Below, one piece after another: positions 35,113 through 46,348 of a stretch of DNA of 64,000 bases. A program made the position numbers and the translations under genes. Under the pieces are notes generated by a model that did not search any database, was not told where the DNA came from, and was given only the letters and a program-made list of their open reading frames with translations. Position 1 is the first letter of the stretch, and every line of letters starts with the position of its first letter. Origin of the DNA: Kwoniella bestiolae CBS 10118. Lineage: Eukaryota > Basidiomycota > Tremellomycetes > Tremellales > Cryptococcaceae. Location of the stretch: positions 5,040,001 to 5,104,000 of the forward strand of contig NC_089241.1 in the NCBI RefSeq assembly GCF_000512585.2, in the 5' to 3' direction.

Positions 35113-38100
35113 CTACGCTCGAACAGATGAAGGCGGACTATAACTCGCCGAAGAGAACGTCATATCTCCCACAGCAGTGACCTGTACCCCAGGACTAAAA
35201 TCAGCATGTCTCACAAACAGTTCCTTCTGTAAGACATAGCGTAGAGGTAAATGGCAAAAATCACTTACAATCTCCACATCATCCTCCTCCTCATCCTCAT
35301 CATCCTCCCCCCTTCCCTGGGAGCTGGTCATCCTCATCTCCTGCAACGTCTTCTCCAAACTCTCCTCGGTCAGCCTATTACCCCCATCTCCTCCACCCAC
35401 ATTCCATTGAGGGACACCGTGGGAAGACCCAAATCCCGAATTGACCCAAGCGGGATCAAGGACATGTGCGAAATGACATGCGTCTCCAAGGGTACATCTG
35501 TTAAGTTGGAAATGCCTACATGGTTTTGTCCTCCACGGTCGGGGTCTCTCAACCATCATGACGCTCTCTGGGACTACACGGGTGTGTAGGAAATTACATC
35601 GATCGCCGTTATTGCATCCTAGAGATGAGTTGTAGAATTTACAGGGGAGGGTCTGATGTTTTGGATGAGGTTGTTGAGGAAGAGACACCGCATGTTGACC
35701 TGAGAGTGGGCCGTACAATTGGACTTGGCCTTGAGACAGGGTAGGCGAGAAGGTTTGACTGATACCGATCGATCCGCCTGACTCGCTGCCTGATGAGGAT
35801 TGTTCGGGCGAGGAGGGCACGGTGATGTGCATACTGTGCAAACTTACGCATATCAGCTGATGTTCCTCACTAAGATGAAGGTCGACAGAAAGCTGACTTA
35901 CTAAGTACATTCGTCGCCGTGTGGACAGAATCCCTCAGCAAAGAATCGACAAGGTTTGGCTATATCCCACAATCCATTAGCAAGTCCATCCTGTTTTACT
36001 GATCTCAACACGGAATATAGGTCAACGGTTCACTCACTCCTAAAGTAATTCTTCGCAGTTCTCCTTTTACTATCCTCCCCATACCTCGCCTTGACTTCCG
36101 CAGACCTAAGCGCATTCTTCATAGCTGCGTCCTGAACGGCCCATCCGGTAGGTGTCCAAATCACCCCCAGTCCCCCAGGAATCGACGGGATAGTCGGATC
36201 CCCATGTCCAGGTAATGGCGACATCGGCATACCCCATGGATAGGTCGTCGAATTTAGCACACTAGTCTTACGGTTCCCACCGATATTACTTTGAGTGTGG
36301 TTATAATACTCGTTCGGAGTAGGTGGTTGTTCATGGGGATAATCGGACCTCTCGCTCAAATTTGATCTAGGGAGACTTCTCAAACTATCTTCGAGCTCTT
36401 GTAATTTTCTTCTTTGGACGACAGGATCAAAGGGCGATGCAGGATCAGACTCGGTACCGAACATCGATATGGCCGAAACGGGGGGCATCAAGTGACTTGC
36501 CGAGGTCGGGGTAAGACCATTCCCATTTCCCTGGTCGCGAGGAGGTAAAGAGAGGGTCTTGATACTGGCTACCTTCCTCAGGTTGGGGGGAGGACCTTTA
36601 GCCCAGGCGGTAAGTTTGGGAGGAGCAGTGATAGTAGGCTCCATGGGTATGGCGATCGGTTCCTTTGCTCTTGCAGGTGGGGTAGTAGCTGTGGCTTTCA
36701 CCGATTCGATAGCAGCAGGGATCAAGTCTCCAGTTTCATCGACCGCAACCGGTTCTCGGAGGAAGGGAGGAGCGAAGGCTGATAAGTGGCCTTCAGTCTT
36801 TGCCAGCACTTGTGGATCGACTTTGACCGAGGGGACAAGGATGGCTTTGGGGAGAGCTTTGGTCCAGGCTGTGAGACAACTGCTGAGGGAAGCTGATTTA
36901 CGATGAGTCAATCGATGTTGAACGGGTTTGGCTTCGGTTTCGGGTCGTTCTTCTTCGCTTTTCTTCTCATCAGGTCTGGAAACTTCCTGTTCTTCGGTCT
37001 TTGACTCCTCGCTGAGGAGGCCGGCAGGGAGTTCCTCGTCACTGCATGAGGGGTATATGTGAGCTACTTGATCCGATAAACGACATATGATAGAGGAGAT
37101 TCGACATACTGGATGAAAGAGCAATAATCTCCATAAGGACAATGACCTTCTGCGTAATCTTTGCACGGGACAGCTTGCAAAAAACCCAGATCAGCACAAA
37201 GTCTCGTCTCATGAACTTAAAGAGGTATCAAGTGTATAGGGTACAACTCACTCTTCCACTTCTCTCGACTCTTACCCATCGCCCCCTTCCCACCCCCACT
37301 CATAAAGAACACCTGCCCCACGACCTCCTCCCCATTCTCATCCTCGATCAAAACCTTCTCACCGGGCATGACATCTCCCAAATCCATCCCACCATCTTCG
37401 TTCACCTTCAAGGTCTTCTTCGGATAATCAGAAGCGGTCGAAAGGGTCATTTGTGCGTGGGCGAAAGTACCTGAAGTGGGATCAGGTTGATTGGGAGATA
37501 ACATTCTGAATCCCGAAAGCGCTGCAGCAGCGGTGTTGGGATAGGCGGAGGCGGAACCAAGTTGACCCTGGATGGAGGAGAGGTTGTGGACGAATCGGCA
37601 AGGTCGGGAAGTACAGGTCAGACCGGGTGTGTGATAGAATTTACACAGGATGACTAGGGCATTCATGCGGTGTCAGCTATCCTCTTCATCACCGAGAAGT
37701 GACCATGCCGATCATCTACAATGAACGAGGTGACAAAAAAATCAGATCAACTCACTCTCTTTCTTTCCGATACTCCCAGCAGTATCAGGTATACCCGTAC
37801 TTTTAGCAGAGTTCAATCCATTCTCTATATGTTGTAATATCTTGATTTCGGGGCTTTTCAAACCCGAAGCCAAGGTAGGTGATTTCAGTCCACCTCCAGG
37901 AGTAGTAGAGCTAGTCAACCCAGGAGTGATGGGTAATACCCCCTTGCCATTCTCTTTTATGATCGCTATACTCAGACCCCTCGCTTTGGCAATTTCACTT
38001 GCCGTTCCCTTCTTTTCTGTAGGACTTTTAAATGGCTCGCCAGCATACACGGCGATAGGTAAAGGGGATTTCAAAGTTGAGGAGATTGATTTGCTCGCAG

Positions 38101-38752
38101 CAGCAGCAGTGGACGAGCCGGAGATGGGGGATATCCAACCTGATTTGGCAGATGAGTACGAAGAGGAAGGTAAGATCCCAGCTGACCAGATGGACCTTGA
38201 AAACGCTCCCTTGGGGGAAGAGAGGGATTGGTCGATCGAAATACCCTTCAAAGCAGCCATGTTGGAGAACCTCGACGAGGCGGAAGGCGAAACACCCTGG
38301 AAAGAAATTGGTCTTCTCTTAGTAGTCGATGGTGGAGTCACAGGGAGATCAGGACGATTGAGGATTTCCTCTCTATCTTCTGATACTACTTGAGCTTGGC
38401 GTTGAGGAATCTTATAGATTGGTGATTTCAATTCTCCACCGGCCGAAGGAGAGGGTCTCGAGATGGGTTTATGAGTTTCGATGAAGAATGAGACTCGCCT
38501 GTCTTTCTTGTCTGTCTCGACGATGGGATCGTGGATGGAAGAGATACTCATCCGTTTGGAGTGTTTGGGATCATCTTGAGTGGTATTTGGGAGATCTGCG
38601 AGGTTGGTCGAAGAGGTGTTTCTCGAGTGGGAACTGGACCGATGAGCGGAGAATGACGGTGGGGTAGGTAAGGTGAGTTTGAAGTTTGGTGAAGATGGGG
38701 GAGGGGTATGAGGAGGAGAGGAGGGAGTGGAAGTGGTAGAATGGGATGACAT
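35113..38752 (-). CDS. CCCH-type zinc-finger protein with five fingers
   Basis: Starts at 38752 and stops at 35113. The first ~330 residues are Ser/Pro-rich and disordered. Five CCCH fingers follow, spread over separate exons. Finger 1: CKFYHTPGLTCTSRPCRFVH (C-x9-C-x4-C-x3-H). Finger 2: CKDYAEGHCPYGDYCSFIH, its last His made by splicing. Finger 3: CRFFAEGFCPHGDECTYMH, split by an intron before the His. Finger 4: CKFYNSSLGCNNGDRCNFLH (x8-x5-x3). Finger 5: CRHFQLNRCTLGDACHFAH. Between fingers 2 and 3 lie about 350 low-complexity residues (Pro/Lys/Ser), and an acidic run (EDDEDEEEDD) is near the C-terminus. Such fingers bind single-stranded RNA, so a post-transcriptional regulator is likely. I do not recognise a characterised orthologue. 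Joining these segments as one gene rests on open frames across all splice junctions. Confidence 0.88.
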
Positions 38753-40258
38753 GGTGAACTAGAGGTACGATTATGGTAGAGTTAGTATAAGATACTATAT
38801 ATGTTGGGGGTAAAAAGAGAGAAAGAGAGAGAGGAAAGAGGGGAATAGAGCTCACTTGATCTTCCTTATATCTTGTAGTCCCAGTCCAATCAACCTGAGT
38901 AATCTGCAGTATACTCGTACGGTGTGATAATGGTGAGAAGCTGAAAGCAGAATGATTCTCGTCGACTTGATGGAAAAACGACTAATCCACGAGGTTGAGG
39001 TTTACTTTGTGTATGTTTGATGGAGAAGCAATATCGTGGTAGAGTAGTAGTCAGTCGACACGAAGGGAGAAAGTCAGAGGATGAGAGGATGAATGAGATG
39101 TGTGTATTCGTGCGTGTGTGTGTGTGTGTGTATGTGGGTGGGTGGGTGATGTACACGAGGCGGAGGGTGGGTAGATTGATGGAGGAGTACAATGAGGTGG
39201 TGTTACTATTCACTAGATATACTCTCTCTGAGAGAGACTAGATATAAGTTACGAGTATATCGAGAATCTATATCATGAATGAGAGATGAGGCTGGGATAA
39301 GTAAGTCTGGCAAGAGAGATCAGTTCTTATATCAACTTATACACAACAATACTTTCACTCGAAGCGGAGCGATAAGTGAGTGAGTCTTTTCATTCCATAC
39401 GTACTATCCGTATTGTGAATATCATATAATGAGGATAGGACCTCAGGAACAGCACGCAGACCTAACAAGAACAAGGACAAGACAAACCACCCATCATAAC
39501 TCATAATCGTCCCTGTTCATCTCACACTTTGAGAATGGTGAAACTGAACCCATAAGCCAATGTCGATCTGTTCTTATTGTTCTTTCCATCTGTCCTATCC
39601 TGCCGACTAAAGAGAACAAGAGAATACCATATGTATCAAGGTATGACCGAAGTGAGAGTAAGGGTCAAAAGACAAGAACAAAAAGAAGGTGTCGAACAAT
39701 GTTGATGATTATTTCTTATTGTTCTCTCAACTCGGTTATGCTTCGTACGGTGGGGTGTGTTCCTGAATTTCGCCTAGCATTACTTTTGTGGCTTTCCGTT
39801 TCTTCTTTTCAGCTCCATTCCAGACTTGCATCATGCTCTGCTCTGTAAATCCTTGAGATCAACGTGCATGGGAGAAAGCATGAGCACATCAACATGTGTT
39901 ACAGCGCGCAGACGTATGTTACAGCACTTCCCGATCTTCGAGGCGCTTCATCTTCCCAGGTGATCAAAAGCAGTCCCGCAAAACTTGAGATTTGGATTGT
40001 GTGATACATCCATGCAATGATATTGTCTATATGTGAGGTGCATCTCATTATTATCTAGATGATGAGATAAAATGTCAGATGACCGCGTGAAAAATGCAAG
40101 TTTAATCAAGTCTTTGGATCGCCATAGCCTGATGCAGTATAGTACAAGGAACCCTTCGAGACGACTGATTGGATCTGCCAATGCAAATGCAAATGCAAAT
40201 TACCCAAAAATGCAATTCTAGATGTAACTGACTTCTCAACAGATGACTAAGATCATAT
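38753..40258. other. Long intergenic region
   Basis: About 1.5 kb between the CCCH gene start and the 3' end of the cyclin gene. It holds a TG dinucleotide run merging into GGGT units (about 39113-39149) and three copies of GCAAAT near 40180-40200. No gene was seen. Confidence 0.5.
39113..39149. repeat. TG/GGGT microsatellite
   Basis: A run of GT dinucleotides followed by GTGGGTGGGTGGGTG. It lies about 360 bp upstream of the CCCH gene's start codon. It is a simple sequence repeat. Confidence 0.85.
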
Positions 40259-41929
40259 CTAATCCCTCATCGGACTAGCCATCCTACCACCCATGACTTC
40301 CTCGCCCCTCACCCAATCCTTGATTCCTGAAGCTGTACTGGTGTTCCCAACAACGTGTTGAGGCTGAGTTGCGGCTTGTGGCTGAGACTGAGGTTGAACA
40401 TTCCCATCGACCTCTGTACTCGTAGCAGTATTTCCAAAGCTAACGTCTTTCTCCTTCCCTTTGTCCGTCTGATCCGAAGTAGGCCCATCAGCGATCTTAG
40501 AGGTATCCTGATCCTGATTCCGCTGTTGCTGTTGCTGTTCGCTCGTACCCGTACTCGTGCTCGTGCTCGGGGGTATGTTCTGCTGAACCCCATCGCCCAA
40601 CCCACTCCTCTCCATCCTCCCTCGCTCTCTCTCAACCTCCAACCCTTCTTCCTGCTCCTCGGCATACGCCAATAATCTATCACCATACTTCTGCATCTCG
40701 TCCAACGAGATCCTCAATCTGAAATCGTTCAAAAGGAGGAACTGAAGTTCCAGGGAGTTCAGTTCCGTGGGTGGTAGACCGCCGACTTTGGCGTATCGCG
40801 AGTTTGTGTAGAAGACGTCTGGGGGGTCTGGTGTTAGTATGAGATGGACTTTCATTCTTGATTCTGGAGAAAGAAAATAAAGGGTAGGTAAGAGTGAACG
40901 GAAGAGACGGGATATACAACACAGCTGTATATCCCTGAGGAGGATGGACCACAAGAAGACGAGGATGATCTCATGAGATAACTCACCACTAAAGAATTTA
41001 CTAGCCACCGTCACTCCCGCTATCACAAGTCTATGAACATTATAACTATCAATTGCGAAATTCTTCTTATTCGCATTCCCCTGTTTTCCATTGGTCCCAC
41101 TCCCATGATTATACAGGACGTTCGGTCCCCCCACTCCAAGGGGTGTACCGAGTCTAGTCATCCTATCGAAATATACCAGTAACCCCAGGAACACTTCATT
41201 GGTGGTAGGGCAGTATTTCAGTATACGCAGGAGGTACGCTTCGATCGATATGGAGGGTATGTGCCTGGCGTGGAATGCGAGTAGTGAGGATGGGTGAGAG
41301 AGAGATGATTTGGAGGCTGTGAATAGGGGGTAGTCATCTCCGCTTGTAGCTTGCTGGGAAATATCAGGTGTTGAGGGAGGGTCGGTGGGATGGGAAGAGT
41401 CGAATAATGCTGTTGTGGGTGATGAAGAGTGTTGCTGGCTGAATGAAGCTTGTGAGGATGTTCGGGAATGTGATCTAGATCTAGGCGTAGGTTGTATTCC
41501 ATTATTCTGTTCCGTGTCCTGTTTCAACGTTTCTGTTCCACCTTCCTCTCCATCTTCATCTTGGTCGGGGTGATCCGGATCCGTCCTCAGCGCGTCATTT
41601 GAGGTGGCTATATGCTGCAGTAGACCAGCTAATAGGCGCAGTAGTTGTTGGGTAGGGTAATTGGCTATATCCAGATGATATGATTTGGAATTCTGCGGTG
41701 AAGAATTGCTATGCGGCTGGTTATTCGCTGTAGAGGACGAATTGGACGGAGGATGAGAAGTGGAAGTTGAGGTAGTTTCATGCGGTGCAGCTGAAGAGGG
41801 TCTACGATTTGATGAGCTTCTAGATTGGGGCTGAGTTTGCGTTGAATTGCTGAGCCGTCGAGTTGGAGGTATAGAGATATGATTATGTGTCCTACTGGGT
41901 CCAGCTTCGACTTGAGTTGAGGTATTCAT
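40259..41929 (-). CDS. Pho80/Pcl-type cyclin
   Basis: Two exons (40987-41929 and 40259-40818) give 500 residues. The first 190 residues and last 110 are Ser/Gln/Thr-rich and disordered. The cyclin box reads QLLRLLAGLLQHIATSNDAL, then (after a ~90-residue insert) FHARHIPSISIEAYLLRILKYCP, NEVFLGLLVYFDRMTRLG, NVHRLVIAGVTVASKFFSDVFYTNSRYAKVGGL and LNSLELQFLLLNDFRLRISLDEMQKYGDRLL. The SIEAYLxRIxKYCP and ASKFFSDxFYTNxRYAKVGG blocks are diagnostic of the PHO80/PREG/Pcl family (PF08613), partners of Pho85-like kinases in phosphate, glycogen and cell-cycle control. The intron falls inside the SKFFS-DVFY motif and re-forms it exactly. The loop between YFDRMTRLG and NVHRLV carries an Asn/Gly-rich insert. 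Which Pho85 pathway it serves is not clear. Confidence 0.92.
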   Translation of the reverse strand: MNTSTQVEAGPSRTHNHISIPPTRRLSNSTQTQPQSRSSSNRRPSSAAPHETTSTSTSHPPSNSSSTANNQPHSNSSPQNSKSYHLDIANYPTQQLLRLLAGLLQHIATSNDALRTDPDHPDQDEDGEEGGTETLKQDTEQNNGIQPTPRSRSHSRTSSQASFSQQHSSSPTTALFDSSHPTDPPSTPDISQQATSGDDYPLFTASKSSLSHPSSLLAFHARHIPSISIEAYLLRILKYCPTTNEVFLGLLVYFDRMTRLGTPLGVGGPNVLYNHGSGTNGKQGNANKKNFAIDSYNVHRLVIAGVTVASKFFSGELSHEIILVFLWSILLRDIQLCCISRLFRSLLPTLYFLSPESRMKVHLILTPDPPDVFYTNSRYAKVGGLPPTELNSLELQFLLLNDFRLRISLDEMQKYGDRLLAYAEEQEEGLEVERERGRMERSGLGDGVQQNIPPSTSTSTGTSEQQQQQRNQDQDTSKIADGPTSDQTDKGKEKDVSFGNTATSTEVDGNVQPQSQPQAATQPQHVVGNTSTASGIKDWVRGEEVMGGRMASPMRD

Positions 41930-42745
41930 CTTGTACCATTTACAATCTGAGGTTCATGCGTTGTACGGCCGTTGAGGGAGCCTTGTCCATATTCCGAACT
42001 AGTTTGGACGAGCGTTTGAATGGGATCGTCTTTGTCTTGACAGGTGATTCGGAATCGCAGTATGCAATGATCCTTTGTCTTTGAGCTTCTGTAGATGGGT
42101 TACAATGTCTTCTGCAGTGTTCGACGATGATGATGATGACGCAAATCCAGTGCGCAGTGTCCGTTTGTTGTTTATTGTTCTCTAATCAGAAGGTCACACG
42201 TTCGAAGTGGACGTCAAGGTCACTTGTAATGTCGATAAAGGAATGGAAGTGAGGGGAAGGAAGGTTGATTCGGGAGTGGTGGGTGGTGTTCCGAAATAAC
42301 GTGTGGGGACGTTGATGTACTTTTATAGGTGACCGTGAGATGGAATGAGTGAAGCAGTGTAACACCTGTCACTGTATGCTGTATGCTGTACGCCGTATGA
42401 TATGTTGACTATGCGAGGTAAGTGGGATGGGATGGATGGATGTGAACATGAATATGAGGAAGTGGTATTGTATAAACGTGCATTGGATAGTAGATGTATC
42501 AGTGGTTGATCAGACATGTTGTTTACCCTGAATTCATTACTCATTTACAATCAAATCAGGGTTAGATCACATAGCATGTGGCACAGACTTAGACAGGCCA
42601 ATCGTCCATATATTTTTACGACTGTATCAATTTGACCTGTAGAGATTGTAACAATGCAATGCATGATTTCATGATCTCGTCAGAGCAGAAAACTCCACCT
42701 GTCTGTCTTTTATTGCTGAGTATGATGGACACATCCCAAGTCATC
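41930..42745. other. Intergenic region
   Basis: Cyclin promoter and the 3' flank of the METTL26-like gene. Nothing recognisable was seen. Confidence 0.5.
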
Positions 42746-43805
42746 TCACTGACCCCCCTTGACCCGCCAAACCACAAACACATTACCCTTGGGTAATTCC
42801 TTTCTGCTCTCCTCCACAAAACCCCATTTCAAAGCTATCTCAGAGATGGACTTGATGGTTCGTAAGCCTAGTAAAGGCGATTTCGACTTTATGTATTCTT
42901 TGTCAAACTATCATGGCAAGCGAAACAATCAGCTGAAAATCACTTCACTTGCCTCATGACGATTGCGAGGAATTGGAAGAGGGGAGATGAAAACGTACCT
43001 TCTCATCAGCCTCGGACTTATAACTCCCATTATCGTTCAGCCAAGGCCCGTACGCTGCCACCCATCCATTATTCACATCAATGGTTCTAGGAGTGATCGA
43101 TGGATTTATCGGCGAGATATGCTTGAATATGTTCTCGGGTGCATCTACAGGACAACAATGTATGAGGTTGACTGGGTGGACCAGTGGATATATCAACATC
43201 AATCATTATCCGTAGACTACTGTATATGTCGCCATGAAGAGAGAGGAAGAAATGACCCACTCATTATGAACCCAGTGAATGGCCCGGCGGTACCGAATTT
43301 GACAGCTGTGCAAAATGGAATCCAATCATCCTGAATCTCAATGTCCAATACCCTCGGTCCGTTGAGGTTGGGCAGCAGGACATGATGGTCGAGTAATCTG
43401 GATGATGCTGATCTATCTTGATTGGACGAAAAGAGTTCAGCAATAGAATATGGATGCGATCCCAAAATTGACCTAATTACATTTGACCAAAGAGATCTGT
43501 TACATAGTTCAAGGATTACTCACTCACCCCTGCTCAGCTTCGTCCCTCACCGTACCCCACCATTGCACCTTCTCCCACCTCCTTGCAAAAGCTTGCAGAT
43601 GGGTGTAATCGCCCGAGCCGAACTCTAGTATCTGGCTTTTGGTATTTGGTTCGATAAGTTTGGATAGCTCGTCAATTATAGGCTGGACATTACGTTGAGC
43701 TGCGCCTGGATATGAGTGACGCACATGAGTCAAACGATATTGCTACGATTGATAAAAGGAGAGATGAGATCTACCTGGTTGAGTTATGATCGAGGGGTAT
43801 GACAT
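42746..43805 (-). CDS. METTL26/DUF938 (UPF0585) methyltransferase-like protein
   Basis: Starts at 43805 with a short exon (MSYPSIITQPG) and stops at 42746; about five exons, all re-joining in frame. Key blocks: AAQRNVQPIIDELSKLI, then the AdoMet-binding glycine motif ILEFGSGDYTHLQAFARRW, followed by VQWWGTVRDE, VLDIEIQDDW, TGFIMINLIHCCP, FKHISPIN, GWVAAYGPWLNDNGSYKSEADEKF and WGFVEE. These match the DUF938/METTL26 family (ARNxxPI..L, LExGSGxGxH, YGP). The family has a class I methyltransferase fold but no established substrate. The glycine motif keeps GSG, but the third Gly of the usual GxGxG-like signature is Asp (GSGDYTH). The protein is about 230 residues, normal for the family, and probably cytosolic. 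Confidence 0.85.
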
Positions 43806-44373
43806 GATTCGCTCTACGCTGGGGGGTCGTGATGCAGTCTATCCATGTGAATTTATGATTCTTTCCCCTACTATTCTCGACTTGACATTCCAGAGTGCAG
43901 AGCAGTGATCTCTGTTTATCCGTTTAACCGGTGTCACCGTAGAACCCAGGTAGAACCCAAAGTGGAGGGTGGCTGGATTTACCATTTGAACAAAGACACA
44001 TGTTATACCTCTTATCCCATCCCATGGTACATGACAGTACAATACTACACCTCAGCTGGAATGTAAAACCATCACCCTATCGCCGTGCATTCCTCATACG
44101 TACCAATGGGCAGCTAGTCTCATTCCCATACCACTTCCTGGGTATCGATCATGATCTATAACTCGACATTTCCATCTTTCACTGCACCTTCGCACCTTCG
44201 CACCTTCGCACCTTCGCACCTTCGCACCTTCGCACCTTCGCACCTTCTCAACACCAAGCAATTCAGCCTGCACTTTAAAACATTACTCCATTGTATTTTA
44301 TCCTATCATCGTCAATCACTACCAACTTGTATAGTACCTATATCTCTCCCCTCTAGAATCAGCCAAAGCCAAA
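43806..44373. other. Divergent intergenic region
   Basis: Between the METTL26-like gene (-) and the gene at 44374 (+). It contains the 8-bp array at 44184-44247. Nothing else was recognised. Confidence 0.55.
44184..44247. repeat. 8-bp tandem repeat (GCACCTTC) x8
   Basis: Eight exact consecutive copies of GCACCTTC. The array ends 126 bp upstream of the ATG at 44374, so it lies in the promoter or leader of that gene. On the plus strand it is a pyrimidine-rich tract. Confidence 0.93.
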
Positions 44374-45898
44374 ATGTCATCCCTCAACTCCCCCACATCG
44401 GACTATTCCATCCTTTCTTCGCTCGAAGTCCTCTCCCTCTCTTCAGGCCAACCTTCCAGAAGAGCTTCCTCGGCATCTCAGCTCCTCTACCCAGCAACAT
44501 CAGACGACGGGTCCTACGAAGACGTCTTCATATCTTGTCAGGATTCCCCCATGGAGGCTTCCTCGTCTTCATCCGTGGTAGAAGTAGAAGGTAGAAAGTC
44601 GGCCTCAGCAAAGAGAAGGGAGAGAAAGAAGAAGTTAATTGCTGGAGAGAAAGAGCGAGCTGCATTGGGTATACCTTCCACCAGGGTATTTGGACAATCA
44701 ACAAAGGAGAATCAGATACAGATACATCCCCAGTCGATAATGGAGACACCGAAAGGCAAGACACCATTAAAGGATATATCCGATCAGACGCCTGTAGCAT
44801 TGATGCTGGGTGGACCATCCACACCTCGACCATCATCTTCGACATCCTCCTCTTCATCCTTCGTACTGCCCGACGAGCAGTCCGAAACAGACTCGTCGAG
44901 TAATGCTGAAATCACTCGTAAGAAGACCAGACGAGGGGGTAGAAAGGCCCGACGTAGACTTGAGAATAAAGGTTTGGCGAAAGAAGCTTCAGAGGTGGAC
45001 GAAGAGTTACTGGATCTCGCAGATGGCGATACCACCTCCCCCACCTCGTCAGCTAGGTCAAGTGTGTCCAGCACACCTGTCAAGGTGGTCGTCAATCGAT
45101 ACACAGAGGGCGGGCCGGAGGAAGAAGATGAGGTGGATCAGTTATCAGCGTTGGAAAGTGAGATAGGTACGCCGCCTGGTCATAAGTATATTGGAGGGAG
45201 TGTTATGAGTGCGGAAGATGCTGCTTCGTCTATTGATAGGTGAGTGGTTCTGTTCTCGTCAAAAGATGTTTGGTCAGCTTGCTATGTCAGAACGTCCACT
45301 AATCATCCTTTGTTTGTTTGACACGTTAGCTTCCTTTCCGATCCAAGGAATTTCATGACTATCAAAGCGAACAAACTGAGATTATGGCAATCACTATGTA
45401 TCGAGGTGCGTCCATACGATTCTCTACTTCACTGTCTGCTCAAGTCCATCCAATCTTGATCCAAGACAAGACAAATAAAAGATACTGATCATCTGCACTT
45501 GCACCACACAGTTGGGCCTAGTAACTCTCAGAGGCGACGAGCTCCCCGACCTCCCCACCACAATCTGTGTCCCCTCACCCCCCAGACCGAGAGAAACCAC
45601 CCCCGAACCCGCACTCCCATTCGTACCCAAGAAACATCCCCTTCCAGAAACATTGACGCAAGCTCGTAAATTACTAAAAGACCATGCGCACGTCAATCTG
45701 GTAGATTACCTGGAAGCTAGGAAGTACTGTCCCCCGGCTTACGTGGGCGCGTATCAGGGTTTACTGTATCCTTCGACGAGCGCTATGAAGAGGTATACGA
45801 GGGGGTTGGGGAAGTTCGCGGAGAAGAACGTGGTTAGGGGGGAGTGGTTGGAGCCTTTGATGAAGGATTTCGGAGTTAGGAAGGGCAAGGGGATGTAG
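44374..45898 (+). CDS. Conserved-looking protein of unknown function (Ser-rich, basic)
   Basis: I do not recognise a family. Three exons (44374-45239, 45330-45405, 45512-45898) join to 442 residues in one frame. The first 290 residues are Ser/Thr/Glu-rich with two basic patches, SAKRRERKKKLIAGEKERAA and RKKTRRGGRKARRRLENKG, which look like nuclear or nucleolar targeting and nucleic-acid-binding stretches. The C-terminal 150 residues look folded: NFMTIKANKLRLWQSLCIE, LVTLRGDELPDLP, TQARKLLKDHAHVNLVDYLE, PPAYVGAYQGLLYPS and RYTRGLGKFAEKNVVRGEWL. The splice donors (GTGAGT, GTGCGT) and acceptors (TTAG, ACAG) are standard. Function is not proposed. Confidence 0.8.
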
Positions 45899-46348
45899 GA
45901 GGTGGGGCAATGAGAGATGAGAGATGGCAGCAGGAGTAGGAGTGTGGAGTTCCCTACTTGAGGGAAGGTATAGTGTTTGTGTGATTTTAATTGTATTTGC
46001 GATTTGGACATTCTTGGGATCAGTTCTTGTTCTTGGGTATACATACTTTGTCAATCTATATCTTCATCTATCATCCGTCAGGCTGTCAATGCGCTTGTAG
46101 TGTATTAAATATCTCATCCCATCATACTTTACCAAATGGACTCACTGTCATTGTTATATAATCTATTATAATTGTCGCATAATGCATCATCTCTGTATAC
46201 ATCCGATTATCAATCAGATCTGTACACTCCTCCATTCAGGAGATGCGATGCATTCAGATATGTGACGTATCCAATGCTTAGATATGGAGAAGTTCCAAGA
46301 TTCTACGTTCTCCATGACTACTCCATAACGTTCGACTTCCCTTCACAA
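45899..46348. other. Convergent intergenic region
   Basis: The 3' ends of the unknown protein gene (+) and IF-2 (-). AT-rich, no other feature seen. Confidence 0.55.
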
